Shown here: positions 27,002-34,803 of the stretch, piece after piece
Numbering within the stretch: position 1 is the first letter of the stretch
Layout of the letters: each line of letters begins with the position of its first letter
From: Thermaceae bacterium
GTDB lineage: Bacteria; Deinococcota; Deinococci; Deinococcales; Marinithermaceae
DNA length: 34,819 nucleotides
Reading direction: 5' to 3'
Assembly: GCA_026987375.1 (NCBI GenBank)
Contig: JALSMT010000083.1
Span: forward strand, 1 to 34,819
Position numbers and translations under genes: made by a program
The notes under the pieces: generated by a model
What the model was told of the DNA's origin: nothing
The model's input: only the letters and a program-made list of their open reading frames with translations
Databases searched by the model: none

Positions 27002-27493
27002 CTATAGGGCTTCTTCTTCTACGCCGACGTTCTCGAGCACGGCGGCGTAGAGCTCGGCGGCGTAACGCGCCAGTTCTTCACGCACGTCGCGCCCCTTGAC
27101 GCTGGCGGGCAGCCTGGCGTCGGCTATGCGCAGGGCTTCGGCCAGTATTTGCGGGTAAAAAGCCTTGGCGCGCGCCTGGGCTGTCGGGCCGACGGCGGTC
27201 TCGCTCTGGCGGTCTGCTGTTTTGTTCTGCTTGGGTTTACGGCGGCGTTTGCGGCGGCCGCTTTCTTGCTCGCCGTGCTTGCCGCGCAGCTGTTCCAAGG
27301 CCAGCTCGGCGGCCACCGTTTCCGCCTCGCGTTTGCTGCGTCCCTGGCCGGTCGCCACCAGCTCGCCGGCAATGGTTACGTCGCTGATGAAAAGGGGGTC
27401 TTCGGGCGTACCGGTACCGCGCGTTTCAAACTTGGGATTCGGCAACTTCTTACTCTGGCAGAAACCGTTCAAAACGGATTTGGCATTTGTCAT
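27002..27493 (-). CDS. Stand-alone double-stranded RNA-binding domain protein
   Basis: This is a 163-residue protein with a single dsRNA-binding domain at residues 7-70, very like the C-terminal domain of RNase III. VLNGFCQSKKLPNPKFE is helix 1 and strand 1, and GRSKREAETVAAELALEQL is helix 2 with the RNA-contacting Lys54. The histidine of the usual G-P-x-H loop is missing (TPEDPLF). A strongly basic stretch follows (residues 80-88, RRKRRRKPK), then a helical C-terminal region of about 60 residues. No catalytic RNase III domain is present. The ATG at 27493 follows GAGG by 7 nt; a further 20 upstream codons are open but unlikely. Function is unknown; binding of structured RNA is inferred. Confidence 0.8.
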   Translation of the reverse strand: MTNAKSVLNGFCQSKKLPNPKFETRGTGTPEDPLFISDVTIAGELVATGQGRSKREAETVAAELALEQLRGKHGEQESGRRKRRRKPKQNKTADRQSETAVGPTAQARAKAFYPQILAEALRIADARLPASVKGRDVREELARYAAELYAAVLENVGVEEEAL

Positions 27494-27526
27494 AGGCGAC
27501 CTCGGGGTTGCGTGAAGGCGACGCCT

Positions 27527-27549
27527 CGGCGGCGCGCCGCCGCATTCTA
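27527..27549 (-). promoter_or_regulatory. Candidate -10 and GC palindrome upstream of the dsRNA-binding gene
   Basis: On the - strand TAGAAT (27549-27544) matches the -10 consensus at five of six positions. The predicted start falls in the perfect 16-bp palindrome CGGCGGCGCGCCGCCG (27527-27542). The palindrome could be an operator, or, in the roughly 44-nt leader, a hairpin. No clear -35 is seen. Confidence 0.4.
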
Positions 27550-27572
27550 GCATGCAGCAGCGCCTATTTTTG

Positions 27573-27580
27573 TATAAAAT
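27573..27580 (+). promoter_or_regulatory. Candidate -10 for the response regulator gene
   Basis: TATAAAAT contains TAAAAT (27575-27580), which lies 7 nt before the ATG at 27588. The overlapping TATAAA is an alternative register. No ribosome site precedes the ATG apart from a short GGG, so the mRNA is probably leaderless or nearly so. Confidence 0.45.
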
Positions 27581-27587
27581 GTATGGG

Positions 27588-28238
27588 ATGATCAGAATAC
27601 TGATAGCCGACGACCATTCTCTCTTCCGTCAGGGTTTGCGTTCCCTGCTGGAAGCGGAGGGCGACTTGCGGGTCATAGGAGAAGCCGCCAGCGGTCGCGA
27701 GGCGCTGCGAGCCGCTTTGGAGACCAAGCCCGACATAATTCTGATGGACATTCAAATGCCGGGTCTGGACGGCGTGGAAGCGGCCAAGGAGATAATCAAA
27801 GAATCCCCCGAAGCCAAAGTGATCATGCTGACCATGTACCGCCAAGACGCTTACGTTTTTGAGGCGGTCAAGGCGGGCGCGCGCGGCTACCTCTTGAAAG
27901 ACACCGACGCCGGCGTGCTGGTTGACGCAGTGCGGCGCGTGAATCAGGGCGAGGTTCTCTTGGACGCCGAGCTGGCCGAGCAGATTATCCACGACTTCCG
28001 CGCCAAGCGCGACGTCTTGCCGCGGGCGCACCACGCCGACCTGACCGAACGCGAGGTGCAGATACTACGGTTGCTGGCTCAAGGCGCCACCAATCAAGAA
28101 ATCGCCGACGGGCTTGGCATTTCCGAAAAGACCGTACGTAACAGACTGTCAGAGATATTTTCCAAACTACACCTAAACAATCGCACCCAAGCAGCCCTTT
28201 ACGCCATCCGTGAGGGCCTCGCCGACATAGAAGAATGA
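27588..28238 (+). CDS. Response regulator, NarL/FixJ family
   Basis: This is a two-component transcription factor of 216 residues. The receiver domain (1 to about 120) has the acidic pair Asp8-Asp9, the phosphoacceptor Asp54 (ILMDIQMPG), Thr82 and Lys104, all in place. A LuxR-type helix-turn-helix domain spans about 147-210 ([15 protein letters not shown] through [14 protein letters not shown]). The ATG at 27588 (MIRILIADD) is preferred; ATG at 27579 would add three residues and lies in the -10 region. No histidine kinase is in the window, so its partner is elsewhere. The stop overlaps the next start (ATGA), tying it to the peptidase gene. Confidence 0.92.
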   Translation: MIRILIADDHSLFRQGLRSLLEAEGDLRVIGEAASGREALRAALETKPDIILMDIQMPGLDGVEAAKEIIKESPEAKVIMLTMYRQDAYVFEAVKAGARGYLLKDTDAGVLVDAVRRVNQGEVLLDAELAEQIIHDFRAKRDVLPRAHHADLTEREVQILRLLAQGATNQEIADGLGISEKTVRNRLSEIFSKLHLNNRTQAALYAIREGLADIEE

Positions 28239-29242
28239 CACCCCAGGACTTCTTGCGCGAGTTTGCCGTGGTTGCGGGCGACGAGGCCCGCGGCGCTTTT
28301 CTGCAGGATTATTTTGGCCGTCGCGGCGAGAAAGCATCGCGCGACGAGGTGGGCAATGTCTGGGTGGGCCACGGCCCGCTGACGTTTGCCGCTCATATAG
28401 ATACGGTGCTCGAGCCGGGGCCGCTGACGTGTCAAGAAGACCGTTGCTGGGGCGCGGCGGTAGGCGACAACTCCAGCGGCGTAGCCGTGCTGGCCACCGC
28501 CTGGGAAAAGGTCCCCACAGACGTTACGTTGCTCTTCCCGGTTGGCGAGGAGGGTCTGGGCAACCTGCGCGGCGCGCGCGCTTACGTCGCCGCCCACGAT
28601 CCCAGAGCCTTCGTAGCCGTGGACGGCTACCTGGGAGGCGTCGTTAGCGGAGCTCTGGGCTCGCGCCGCTTGCGGCTGAGCTTTAAGGGGCCTGGCGGTC
28701 ATTCATGGGGCGACCGCACCGCCCCCAACCCGGCTTTTGCGCTGGGTAAGGTCATCCAGGCCGTGCAAAAACTGCCTGTCAACGAAAACCAGAGCCGCAG
28801 CGTAGCCCAGGTTTGGGGCGGCGAGGCCATCAACGCCATACCGCATGAGGTGGGAATGACGGTAGACATCCGCGCCACCACCGAGGAGGCTTTGCAGCGC
28901 GCTGAAGAAGAGTTGCTGCAAAGCGCCATGGCGGCGGCGCAGAGCGTGGGCGTGGAGGCTGAGCAAGAGGTATTGGGAAGGCGCCCGGCGGGCCGGACCG
29001 CCACCCCCGAGCTGCTGCAGTGCGCGCGTGCAGCCGCCACAGCCGCCGGTTTCGAAGCGAGCTTCAACGTCGGCTCTACCGACATGGCGGCGGCGGTAGA
29101 GAAGGGGATACCGGCCCTGACGCTGGGGGTATACCGCGGCGGCGGCGCCCATACCGGCGCCGAGTGGGTGGACCCGGCCTCTTTGGACGTAGGCGGCAGG
29201 CTGCTGCAAGCCTTTTACCAGTGCTGGAGGAACCGTGGCTGA
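28235..29242 (+). CDS. M20-family metallopeptidase or deacylase
   Basis: This is a 335-residue cytoplasmic zinc hydrolase of the ArgE/DapE/LysK/PepT type. The metal and catalytic residues are visible: His54 and Asp56 (AHIDTV), Asp78 (VGDNSSG), the Glu105-Glu106 pair (GEEGLGN), Asp130 (VAVDGYLGG) and a late histidine in [10 protein letters not shown]. The lid or dimerisation domain begins near [10 protein letters not shown]. Candidates include LysK-like removal of acetyl or carrier groups in lysine or arginine synthesis, or an aminoacyl peptidase. Sequence alone does not decide. It is translationally coupled to the response regulator upstream and to the small gene downstream. Confidence 0.85.
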   Translation: MTPQDFLREFAVVAGDEARGAFLQDYFGRRGEKASRDEVGNVWVGHGPLTFAAHIDTVLEPGPLTCQEDRCWGAAVGDNSSGVAVLATAWEKVPTDVTLLFPVGEEGLGNLRGARAYVAAHDPRAFVAVDGYLGGVVSGALGSRRLRLSFKGPGGHSWGDRTAPNPAFALGKVIQAVQKLPVNENQSRSVAQVWGGEAINAIPHEVGMTVDIRATTEEALQRAEEELLQSAMAAAQSVGVEAEQEVLGRRPAGRTATPELLQCARAAATAAGFEASFNVGSTDMAAAVEKGIPALTLGVYRGGGAHTGAEWVDPASLDVGGRLLQAFYQCWRNRG

Positions 29243-29540
29243 CGTTCTCGATTCGCTGCGCGAGAACGGGGTTTACTTTATAGTTCAGGCCGGCAAGGGC
29301 GCGGGCGTCAGTTATGCGGTGGTCGAACTCGATCAGGGCTGGTTCATGTACGCTTTTTCCAGCGCCGCCAAAGCGCGTCGGCTGGCGCGAGAGGTCGACG
29401 GCGTAGTCCACTGGCACCCGGAGCTGCAAGAGGTATTTGCGGCTCTGCCGCCGGACGTCGTGGGGTTGGTGCTGGACGTAGACCCGGAGAGCGGCGAGGG
29501 TTGGTTGCTGCGCGCCGACGACCTGCAGCGAGGCGGGTAG
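29235..29540 (+). CDS. Small uncharacterised protein (101 aa)
   Basis: I do not recognise the family. The GTG at 29235 overlaps the peptidase stop and follows CTGGAGG by 4 nt. The protein is acidic and has no cysteine. It has alternating strand-like and helical parts: VYFIVQAGKGAGVSYAVVEL and WFMYAFSSAAKARRLAREVD, then a closing segment LVLDVDPESGEGWLLRADDL. It is probably a small soluble alpha/beta protein. Coupling to the peptidase suggests a shared role or simple co-expression. Confidence 0.6.
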   Translation: MADVLDSLRENGVYFIVQAGKGAGVSYAVVELDQGWFMYAFSSAAKARRLAREVDGVVHWHPELQEVFAALPPDVVGLVLDVDPESGEGWLLRADDLQRGG

Positions 29541-29563
29541 TCGCGTGGTAGAGTGGGGGTTCT

Positions 29564-30406
29564 ATGCGGATTGGCTTGCTGGATACATGGCTGAGTAAAC
29601 GATACCTGCCTTTTTGGCGGCCTTACCTGCAAGAGCTGGGTGTGCAGTTATTGAGCCCGCGTTTGCCCGTTAGCGAGGCGCTTTTGCGCATAGAGGAGCC
29701 CTGGCCGCGCTCGGCGCGGCTGCTGGCGGCGCGCGCGCTGGAGCTGAAAGCGCAAGGGGCCGAGGCGCTGTTGCTCCCCGCGGCGCTGGCGGATAGCCCG
29801 CGCGGCAGCGGCCAGTGCCCTTGGATCGTTGACCCGGCCAGCATGCTTGAGCGCGAGATAGGGGGGCTGCCGAGGATATTGCGGGTAAGCCCCGAACTGG
29901 GCGGCGGCGCCTTGGGCGAGGCGGCGCGCCTTGGTCAGGAGCTTTTGCAAAATCCTCAGCAAGTGCGGCTGGCTATCGAGCGCAGCCGCCGTTTTCTGAC
30001 GCCCTACAAGCCGCCGGCCATGCCGCGCGGCGAGCGTATTCTGGGCGTGGTCGCCCAGCCGCACCTGCTAGAAGACGAACGGCTCTATCCTGAAGTGCTG
30101 GAGGCCGCCGAGCGCTACGGTTGGAAGGTTGCCCTTCCCGACGCCAGCCCCGAGCGCCTGCGCGAAGAAGGAGCCCGCGTGCCCCTCAACGTTGACCTGC
30201 CCAACGATTTAGAGTTTGTCGGCGCAGGGCACTATCTGGGCCGTCTGGGGCGCGTGGGCGGCGTCCTGTTATTGGTGGACGACCACTGCCAGGCGGTGGA
30301 ACGCCTGGCCCGCAAACTGTCGGCGCAGCTACACAAAGCCAATGCCGTTTACGTTCTCGGCGGTGACGCGGCGGGAGCCGTGCAGCGGATAATGGCTGCT
30401 GGTTAG
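29564..30406 (+). CDS. Uncharacterised protein, faintly like DUF2229 (activase-associated) proteins
   Basis: This is a 280-residue soluble protein. The start MRIGLLDTWLSKRYLPFWRP and the following E-L-G-V-Q-L-L-S-P recall DUF2229, found in 2-hydroxyacyl-CoA dehydratase activase-like proteins. In that family this part reads roughly I-G-I-P-R, then P-F-W, then F-x-x-L-G-V. However, the conserved cysteines of that family are not present; only two cysteines occur (GQCPW and DDHCQ). A second half with VYVLGGDAAGAV looks like a nucleotide- or cofactor-binding alpha/beta end. The similarity is weak and recalled. AGTGGGGG precedes the ATG. It stands between the small unknown gene and the ABC pair. 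Confidence 0.4.
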   Translation: MRIGLLDTWLSKRYLPFWRPYLQELGVQLLSPRLPVSEALLRIEEPWPRSARLLAARALELKAQGAEALLLPAALADSPRGSGQCPWIVDPASMLEREIGGLPRILRVSPELGGGALGEAARLGQELLQNPQQVRLAIERSRRFLTPYKPPAMPRGERILGVVAQPHLLEDERLYPEVLEAAERYGWKVALPDASPERLREEGARVPLNVDLPNDLEFVGAGHYLGRLGRVGGVLLLVDDHCQAVERLARKLSAQLHKANAVYVLGGDAAGAVQRIMAAG

Positions 30407-30428
30407 ATACGTCGCTGCTCGAAGGGGT

Positions 30429-30434
30429 TATATT
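30429..30434 (+). promoter_or_regulatory. Possible internal -10 for the ABC exporter pair
   Basis: TATATT ends 7 nt before a GTG at 30442, in frame with the first ABC gene. This spacing would suit a leaderless mRNA. The competing start is the TTG at 30433, which follows the ribosome-site-like GAAGGGG (30421-30427) by 5 nt. Confidence 0.35.
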
Positions 30435-32190
30435 GAAGGACGTGAAAACTGACCGGTCAGTATTGCACTTCTTGCGGGGACTGGCGCCGTTCGCGCGTCC
30501 TTACCTGTGGAAGTACGCGCTGGGGCTGACCTTCGGTCTGTTGGTGCAGCTGGGCGTAATACTCGGCCCATATTTCATCCGCCGCGCCATAGATGCGGTG
30601 CAGGCGAGTGAAGGCGCCTACGTGCGCTGGCCGCTCTATTTGCTGCTGACCTGGGTCGTGGTCAGCCTGCTCAGCTGGGCACAGAGGCGGCTAAGCATAG
30701 TCGCCAGTCGCGAGATCGAGTACCAGATTCGCAAGGCGCTTTTTGACAAGCTCATCACCCTAGATTTTTACTTTTACTCGCGCGAGCGGGTGGGCGACCT
30801 GATGAACAAGCTCAATACCGACCTGGGCGCCGTCCGCGACTTTCTGGGTCCGGGCGTGAACATGGGCTGGCGCATAGTCTGGTTCGTAGCTATGACCGCG
30901 GTGGCGATGTTTACCGTTAACGTGCGCCTGGCTAGCTGGATGTTGCTGGTGGTGCCCCCCGTTTTCTTCATATTGCGTTACCTGCTCTCGCTAATCAACA
31001 AACGTTACCGCGCCGCCCAAGAAGTCTTCGATAAAATAAGCACATTCGCCCAGGAGAACTTTTCGGGTATCCGCGTCGTCAAAGGCTTCGCCATCGAGGA
31101 ACGCGAGAGCGAGCGCTTTCAAGAGCTCAACCGCGAGTACATAGCCCGCAGTCTGGCTTTGGCGCGCGTTGACGGCCCTTTGCGGGCGGTCATGAGCCTG
31201 CTTATGGGCTTTGCGGTGGTGCTGGTGCTATGGCTCGGGGGCGGTATGGTGGTGCGCGGCGGCCTCAGCCTCGGCGAGTTCGTGCAGTTCAATACCTACC
31301 TGCTCGAGCTTTCCTGGCCCCTGCTGGGGCTGGGCTGGGTCATGAGCCTCTGGCAGCGCGGCGTCACCAGCTGGAGTCGCCTGGAAGAGCTTTTTAACGC
31401 GCAAGCGCGCGTGCACGACGGGCCAGAAACCGATTACAACATCAAAAGCTACCAGCCGCAGATTGTTTTCAAAGACGTTCACCTGCGCCTGGGCGAGCGC
31501 CATATTCTCCGCGGCGTCTCGCTACGCGTTCCCGCCGGCGGCACCCTGGGGGTGACCGGCAAGACCGGCAGCGGCAAGACCATGCTGGCCCGCCTCATCC
31601 CGCGCATCATCGAGTGCGACGAGGGGGAGATAACAATTGGCGGACACCCGCAGAAGAGCTTGCCGCTGAAAGTCTTGCGCGCTGGAATGGCGGCCGTGCA
31701 GCAAGAACCCTTCCTCTTTTCCGAGTCCATCGCCGAAAATATCGCCTTCGGGCTGCCGCGGTTGGACATGGAGCGGGTCGTCTGGGCCGCCAAACTGGCG
31801 GGCGTGCACGAAGACATCGTGAGTTTTCCCGAGGGCTACCAGACACTGCTGGGCGAGCGCGGCGTCACCCTTTCGGGCGGCCAAAAGCAGCGGGTGGCGC
31901 TGGCGCGGGCGCTGGCGGGCAAACCCGACGTTCTCATACTCGACGACGCCATGAGTGCGGTGGACACCGAGACAGAGGCGCGTATACTCACGGGTTTGCG
32001 GCAGGTACTGGGTAATCAAACCACGGTTCTCATCAGTCACCGCGTTTCTACGCTGGCTCACGCCGACTGGATAGTCGTACTCGAGGAGGGCCGCGTGGTT
32101 GAAGAAGGCAGCCACGAAGAGCTCTTGGCGGCGGGCGGGCGTTACGCCGAGCTCGAGCGGATGCAGCGTCTGCAGGAGGAGGTGGAATAG
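30433..32190 (+). CDS. ABC exporter half-transporter with degenerate ATP site (TmrAB/BmrC-like)
   Basis: This is a 585-residue inner-membrane half-transporter: six helices (about residues 20-310), then a nucleotide-binding domain. Walker A is GKTGSGKT (376-383). The signature is canonical LSGGQ (480-484). Walker B is VLILDDAMSAVD: the catalytic Glu is replaced by Asp505, as in the degenerate half of heterodimeric exporters (TM287, BmrC). The switch histidine is kept (ISHRVSTL). It must pair with the next gene product, which has the catalytic Glu. Related pairs (TmrAB of Thermus, TM287/288) move drugs or peptides. The start is taken as TTG at 30433; GTG at 30442 would remove three residues. 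Confidence 0.9.
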   Translation: MKDVKTDRSVLHFLRGLAPFARPYLWKYALGLTFGLLVQLGVILGPYFIRRAIDAVQASEGAYVRWPLYLLLTWVVVSLLSWAQRRLSIVASREIEYQIRKALFDKLITLDFYFYSRERVGDLMNKLNTDLGAVRDFLGPGVNMGWRIVWFVAMTAVAMFTVNVRLASWMLLVVPPVFFILRYLLSLINKRYRAAQEVFDKISTFAQENFSGIRVVKGFAIEERESERFQELNREYIARSLALARVDGPLRAVMSLLMGFAVVLVLWLGGGMVVRGGLSLGEFVQFNTYLLELSWPLLGLGWVMSLWQRGVTSWSRLEELFNAQARVHDGPETDYNIKSYQPQIVFKDVHLRLGERHILRGVSLRVPAGGTLGVTGKTGSGKTMLARLIPRIIECDEGEITIGGHPQKSLPLKVLRAGMAAVQQEPFLFSESIAENIAFGLPRLDMERVVWAAKLAGVHEDIVSFPEGYQTLLGERGVTLSGGQKQRVALARALAGKPDVLILDDAMSAVDTETEARILTGLRQVLGNQTTVLISHRVSTLAHADWIVVLEEGRVVEEGSHEELLAAGGRYAELERMQRLQEEVE

Positions 32191-33998
32191 TGTACGAGGA
32201 CGAGGCCTTCCGCAAATCCTTCGACCCCCGTCTGGCGCGCCGCATACTGCGCTACACCTTGCCGTACTGGAAGGTCGTGGCGGTGGGCTTGCTGGCGCTG
32301 TTCATCACCACGCTTACCGCTAACGTTTTGCCGCTGGTGATGAAGTACGCCATAGACCACGCCCTGGTGCCGCGCGCCGCCACCGCGCTGGCTGAACGCT
32401 ATCGCGTCATTCTGATAGCCAGCGCCATCTTCATCCTGGTGCGCCTGCTGGACTTCGCCGCCCGCTACGTTCAGGTTTACGCTTTGGCCTGGCTGGGGCA
32501 GCACGTCCTCTTTGATATGCGCTCTGACATTTTCCGTAAAATCCAGCGCCTGCACCTGGGGTTTTTCGACCGCACCCCGGTGGGACGTTTGCTGACGCGC
32601 ATCACCTCTGACGTAGACGCCATCAACAACTTCATAACCGGCGGCTTGGTGGGTTTTCTGGCCGACTTGTTCATGCTGGTGGGCATCATGGCCTTCATGC
32701 TTTACCTCAACTGGCGCATGGCCCTGATAGCCTTCGTCGTCATGCCGGCGGTCTTATGGGCTACGACCAGGATCCGTATTGGCATGCGCGACGCCTATCG
32801 CCTGATGCGTCTCAAGCTGGCGCGGGTCAACGCCAGCCTGCAAGAAAACCTTTCCGGCGTAGAGACCACCCAGATATTTACGCAGGAAGAGCGGCAAAAA
32901 AGGCGCTTTGACGAGGTAAACCGCGAGCTGCGCGACGCCTGGGTGCTCGTCATCTGGTGGTTTTCGATGTTCTATCCGCTGGTTGGTTTTCTGGGCGAAG
33001 CCACGGTGGCGGCCGTCATCTGGTACGGCGGCGGTCAGGTTATACAGGGCGCGGTCACTTTCGGTCTGCTGGTGGCTTTCCTGGACTATACCCGCAACTT
33101 TTTTCAGCCAATCCAGGACATGTCCGACAAATTCAACATCTTTCAGGCGGCCATGGCTTCCGCCGAGCGCATCTTCAGCCTCCTCGACACCCCCGAAGAG
33201 GTGGCCGACAAGCCGGACGCCCTGCCGGTAGAGCGTTTTGTGGGTGATATAGCCTTTGAGCACGTCTGGTTCGCCTACAAGTCTCCCGGCGAAGAGGTGG
33301 CCGACGAGGAGTGGGTGTTGCGCGACGTTGACTTTGAGATACGCCCCGGCGAAAAGGTGGCGTTGGTAGGCGCCACCGGCGCCGGCAAGACCAGCACCAT
33401 CAGCCTGATAGCGCGCTTTTATGACGTGCAAAAGGGCCGCGTCGTCATAGACGGTCACGATGTGCGCGACTACCGCCAGCGCGACCTGCGACGCGCCATA
33501 GGCATAGTCCTGCAAGACCCCTTCCTCTTCTCCGGCACCGTAGAGTTCAACCTGCGCCTGGGCGACCAGACGATTCCCCAAGAGCGCCTCATTGAGGTCT
33601 GCCGCTTCGTGGGTGCGCACGAGTTCATCGCACGCCTGCCCCAGGGGTACCAGACCGTGCTAGGCGAGCGCGGTAGCGGCCTCTCTACCGGTCAGAAACA
33701 GCTCATTGCGCTGGCGCGGGCGGTGTTGCACAATCCCGACATCCTGCTCATCCTCGACGAGGCCACCGCCAGCGTGGACACCGAAACCGAGCGCCAGATC
33801 CAGCGGGCCATGGAACGGGTGATGGAAGGGCGAACCTCGATAATCATCGCCCATCGTCTCTCTACCATTCAGGGAGCAGACAGAATAATCGTCTTCCGCA
33901 AGGGGCGGATAGTCGAAGAAGGCAGCCATCGGCAACTTCTGGAAGCCGGAGGCTATTACGCCAAGCTGTATCAATTGCAGTACGCCCAAGTGGGATAG
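32190..33998 (+). CDS. ABC exporter half-transporter with catalytic Glu and variant signature
   Basis: This is the partner subunit, with 602 residues. Six membrane helices (about 30-320) precede the ATPase domain. Walker A is GATGAGKT (394-401), Walker B is LLILDEATASVD with catalytic Glu524, and the switch histidine is in IIAHRLSTI. The signature is altered to LSTGQ (498-502). This complements the first subunit: one composite site joins Glu524 with LSGGQ and can hydrolyse ATP, while the other joins Asp505 with LSTGQ and is weak. The GTG start shares one base with the preceding stop, with AGGAGGTGG upstream. Its stop abuts that of the convergent FAH-family gene with no spacer. Confidence 0.92.
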   Translation: MYEDEAFRKSFDPRLARRILRYTLPYWKVVAVGLLALFITTLTANVLPLVMKYAIDHALVPRAATALAERYRVILIASAIFILVRLLDFAARYVQVYALAWLGQHVLFDMRSDIFRKIQRLHLGFFDRTPVGRLLTRITSDVDAINNFITGGLVGFLADLFMLVGIMAFMLYLNWRMALIAFVVMPAVLWATTRIRIGMRDAYRLMRLKLARVNASLQENLSGVETTQIFTQEERQKRRFDEVNRELRDAWVLVIWWFSMFYPLVGFLGEATVAAVIWYGGGQVIQGAVTFGLLVAFLDYTRNFFQPIQDMSDKFNIFQAAMASAERIFSLLDTPEEVADKPDALPVERFVGDIAFEHVWFAYKSPGEEVADEEWVLRDVDFEIRPGEKVALVGATGAGKTSTISLIARFYDVQKGRVVIDGHDVRDYRQRDLRRAIGIVLQDPFLFSGTVEFNLRLGDQTIPQERLIEVCRFVGAHEFIARLPQGYQTVLGERGSGLSTGQKQLIALARAVLHNPDILLILDEATASVDTETERQIQRAMERVMEGRTSIIIAHRLSTIQGADRIIVFRKGRIVEEGSHRQLLEAGGYYAKLYQLQYAQVG

Positions 33999-34760
33999 CT
34001 AAACTATAGTCACTTCGAGCGGCGCGCCTATTCCTTCTACTTCGACGCGAACGCGGTCTCCACGCGACAGCGGGCCTACGCCGCTGGGGGTGCCGGTCAG
34101 CAGCACGTCCCCTGGCTCTAGAGTCATAAAACTCGAAACGTAACTGACGACCTGGCTTACGGGGAATATCATCTGCTCCGTACCGGCTTCTTGGCGCAGC
34201 TCGTCGTTCACCCAGGTGCGCACCACGGTGCTGGCCGGGTCCATCTCCGTTTCCAGCAGCGGCCCCAGGGGTAAAAAGCGGTCGGCGCTCTTGGCGCGAA
34301 TCCATTGCAGGTCAGTCTTCTGCTTGTCGCGGGCGGTGAGGTCGAGGGCGTTGGTGTAACCCAAGACGTAGCTTAGAGCCTCTTCTTGAGCAACCTTACT
34401 AGCGGTCTGACCAATGACCACCGCCAATTCGCCTTCGTAGTGCAGTTCGCTACTCCAGCTGGGGTAGGCTATCTGCGCGCCAGAGGCCGCCAAAGTGTTG
34501 GGCGCTTTCAGGAAGAGGCCCGGTTCTTTGGGCAGGTCTTCACCAAAGCTGTTCCCCATTTCTTTGATGTGCTCGCTGTAGTTACGCCCTACACAGACTA
34601 TTTTGCTGGGGTCGGCGGGCGGCAGCACCTCCACGTCGCCGATGGGGAAAACCTCTCCGGCGGGCTGACCGTCAAGCTGACGCAGCGGCGTCACGTGCGC
34701 TTCGCCCACGAGCCAGCCCCACTGCGCCTCGCCGTTTCTGCGGAAACGTAGCATCTTCAT
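33999..34760 (-). CDS. Fumarylacetoacetate hydrolase family protein
   Basis: This is a cytoplasmic metal-dependent C-C hydrolase or decarboxylase/isomerase-fold enzyme of 253 residues. The metal site is visible in SELHYEGELAVVIG (the two Glu) with the Asp of GYTNALDLTARDKQ; KIVCVGRNYSEHIKEMG is the conserved opening of the catalytic domain, and LLTGTPSGVGPLSRGDRV the closing one. An N-terminal FAH_N-like domain precedes. Homologues act on acylpyruvates, oxaloacetate or 2-hydroxyhepta-2,4-diene-1,7-dioate, so the substrate is not set. The ATG at 34760 is preferred, because TAGCAT lies 7 nt before it; a longer frame adds eight residues across that box. Confidence 0.88.
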   Translation of the reverse strand: MKMLRFRRNGEAQWGWLVGEAHVTPLRQLDGQPAGEVFPIGDVEVLPPADPSKIVCVGRNYSEHIKEMGNSFGEDLPKEPGLFLKAPNTLAASGAQIAYPSWSSELHYEGELAVVIGQTASKVAQEEALSYVLGYTNALDLTARDKQKTDLQWIRAKSADRFLPLGPLLETEMDPASTVVRTWVNDELRQEAGTEQMIFPVSQVVSYVSSFMTLEPGDVLLTGTPSGVGPLSRGDRVRVEVEGIGAPLEVTIV

Positions 34761-34765
34761 GAGTA

Positions 34766-34803
34766 CGATGCTAACAGGAAACACGGGTAGGGTGCGATGC
34801 TAA
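34766..34803 (-). promoter_or_regulatory. -10 box and repeated 9-mer upstream of the FAH-family gene
   Basis: On the - strand TAGCAT (34773-34768) lies 7 nt before the ATG at 34760, without a ribosome site, a leaderless arrangement. The 9-mer TTAGCATCG that contains it recurs at 34803-34795, 29 bp away (about three helical turns). The pair could be two binding sites for one regulator or a second promoter copy. Confidence 0.4.
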
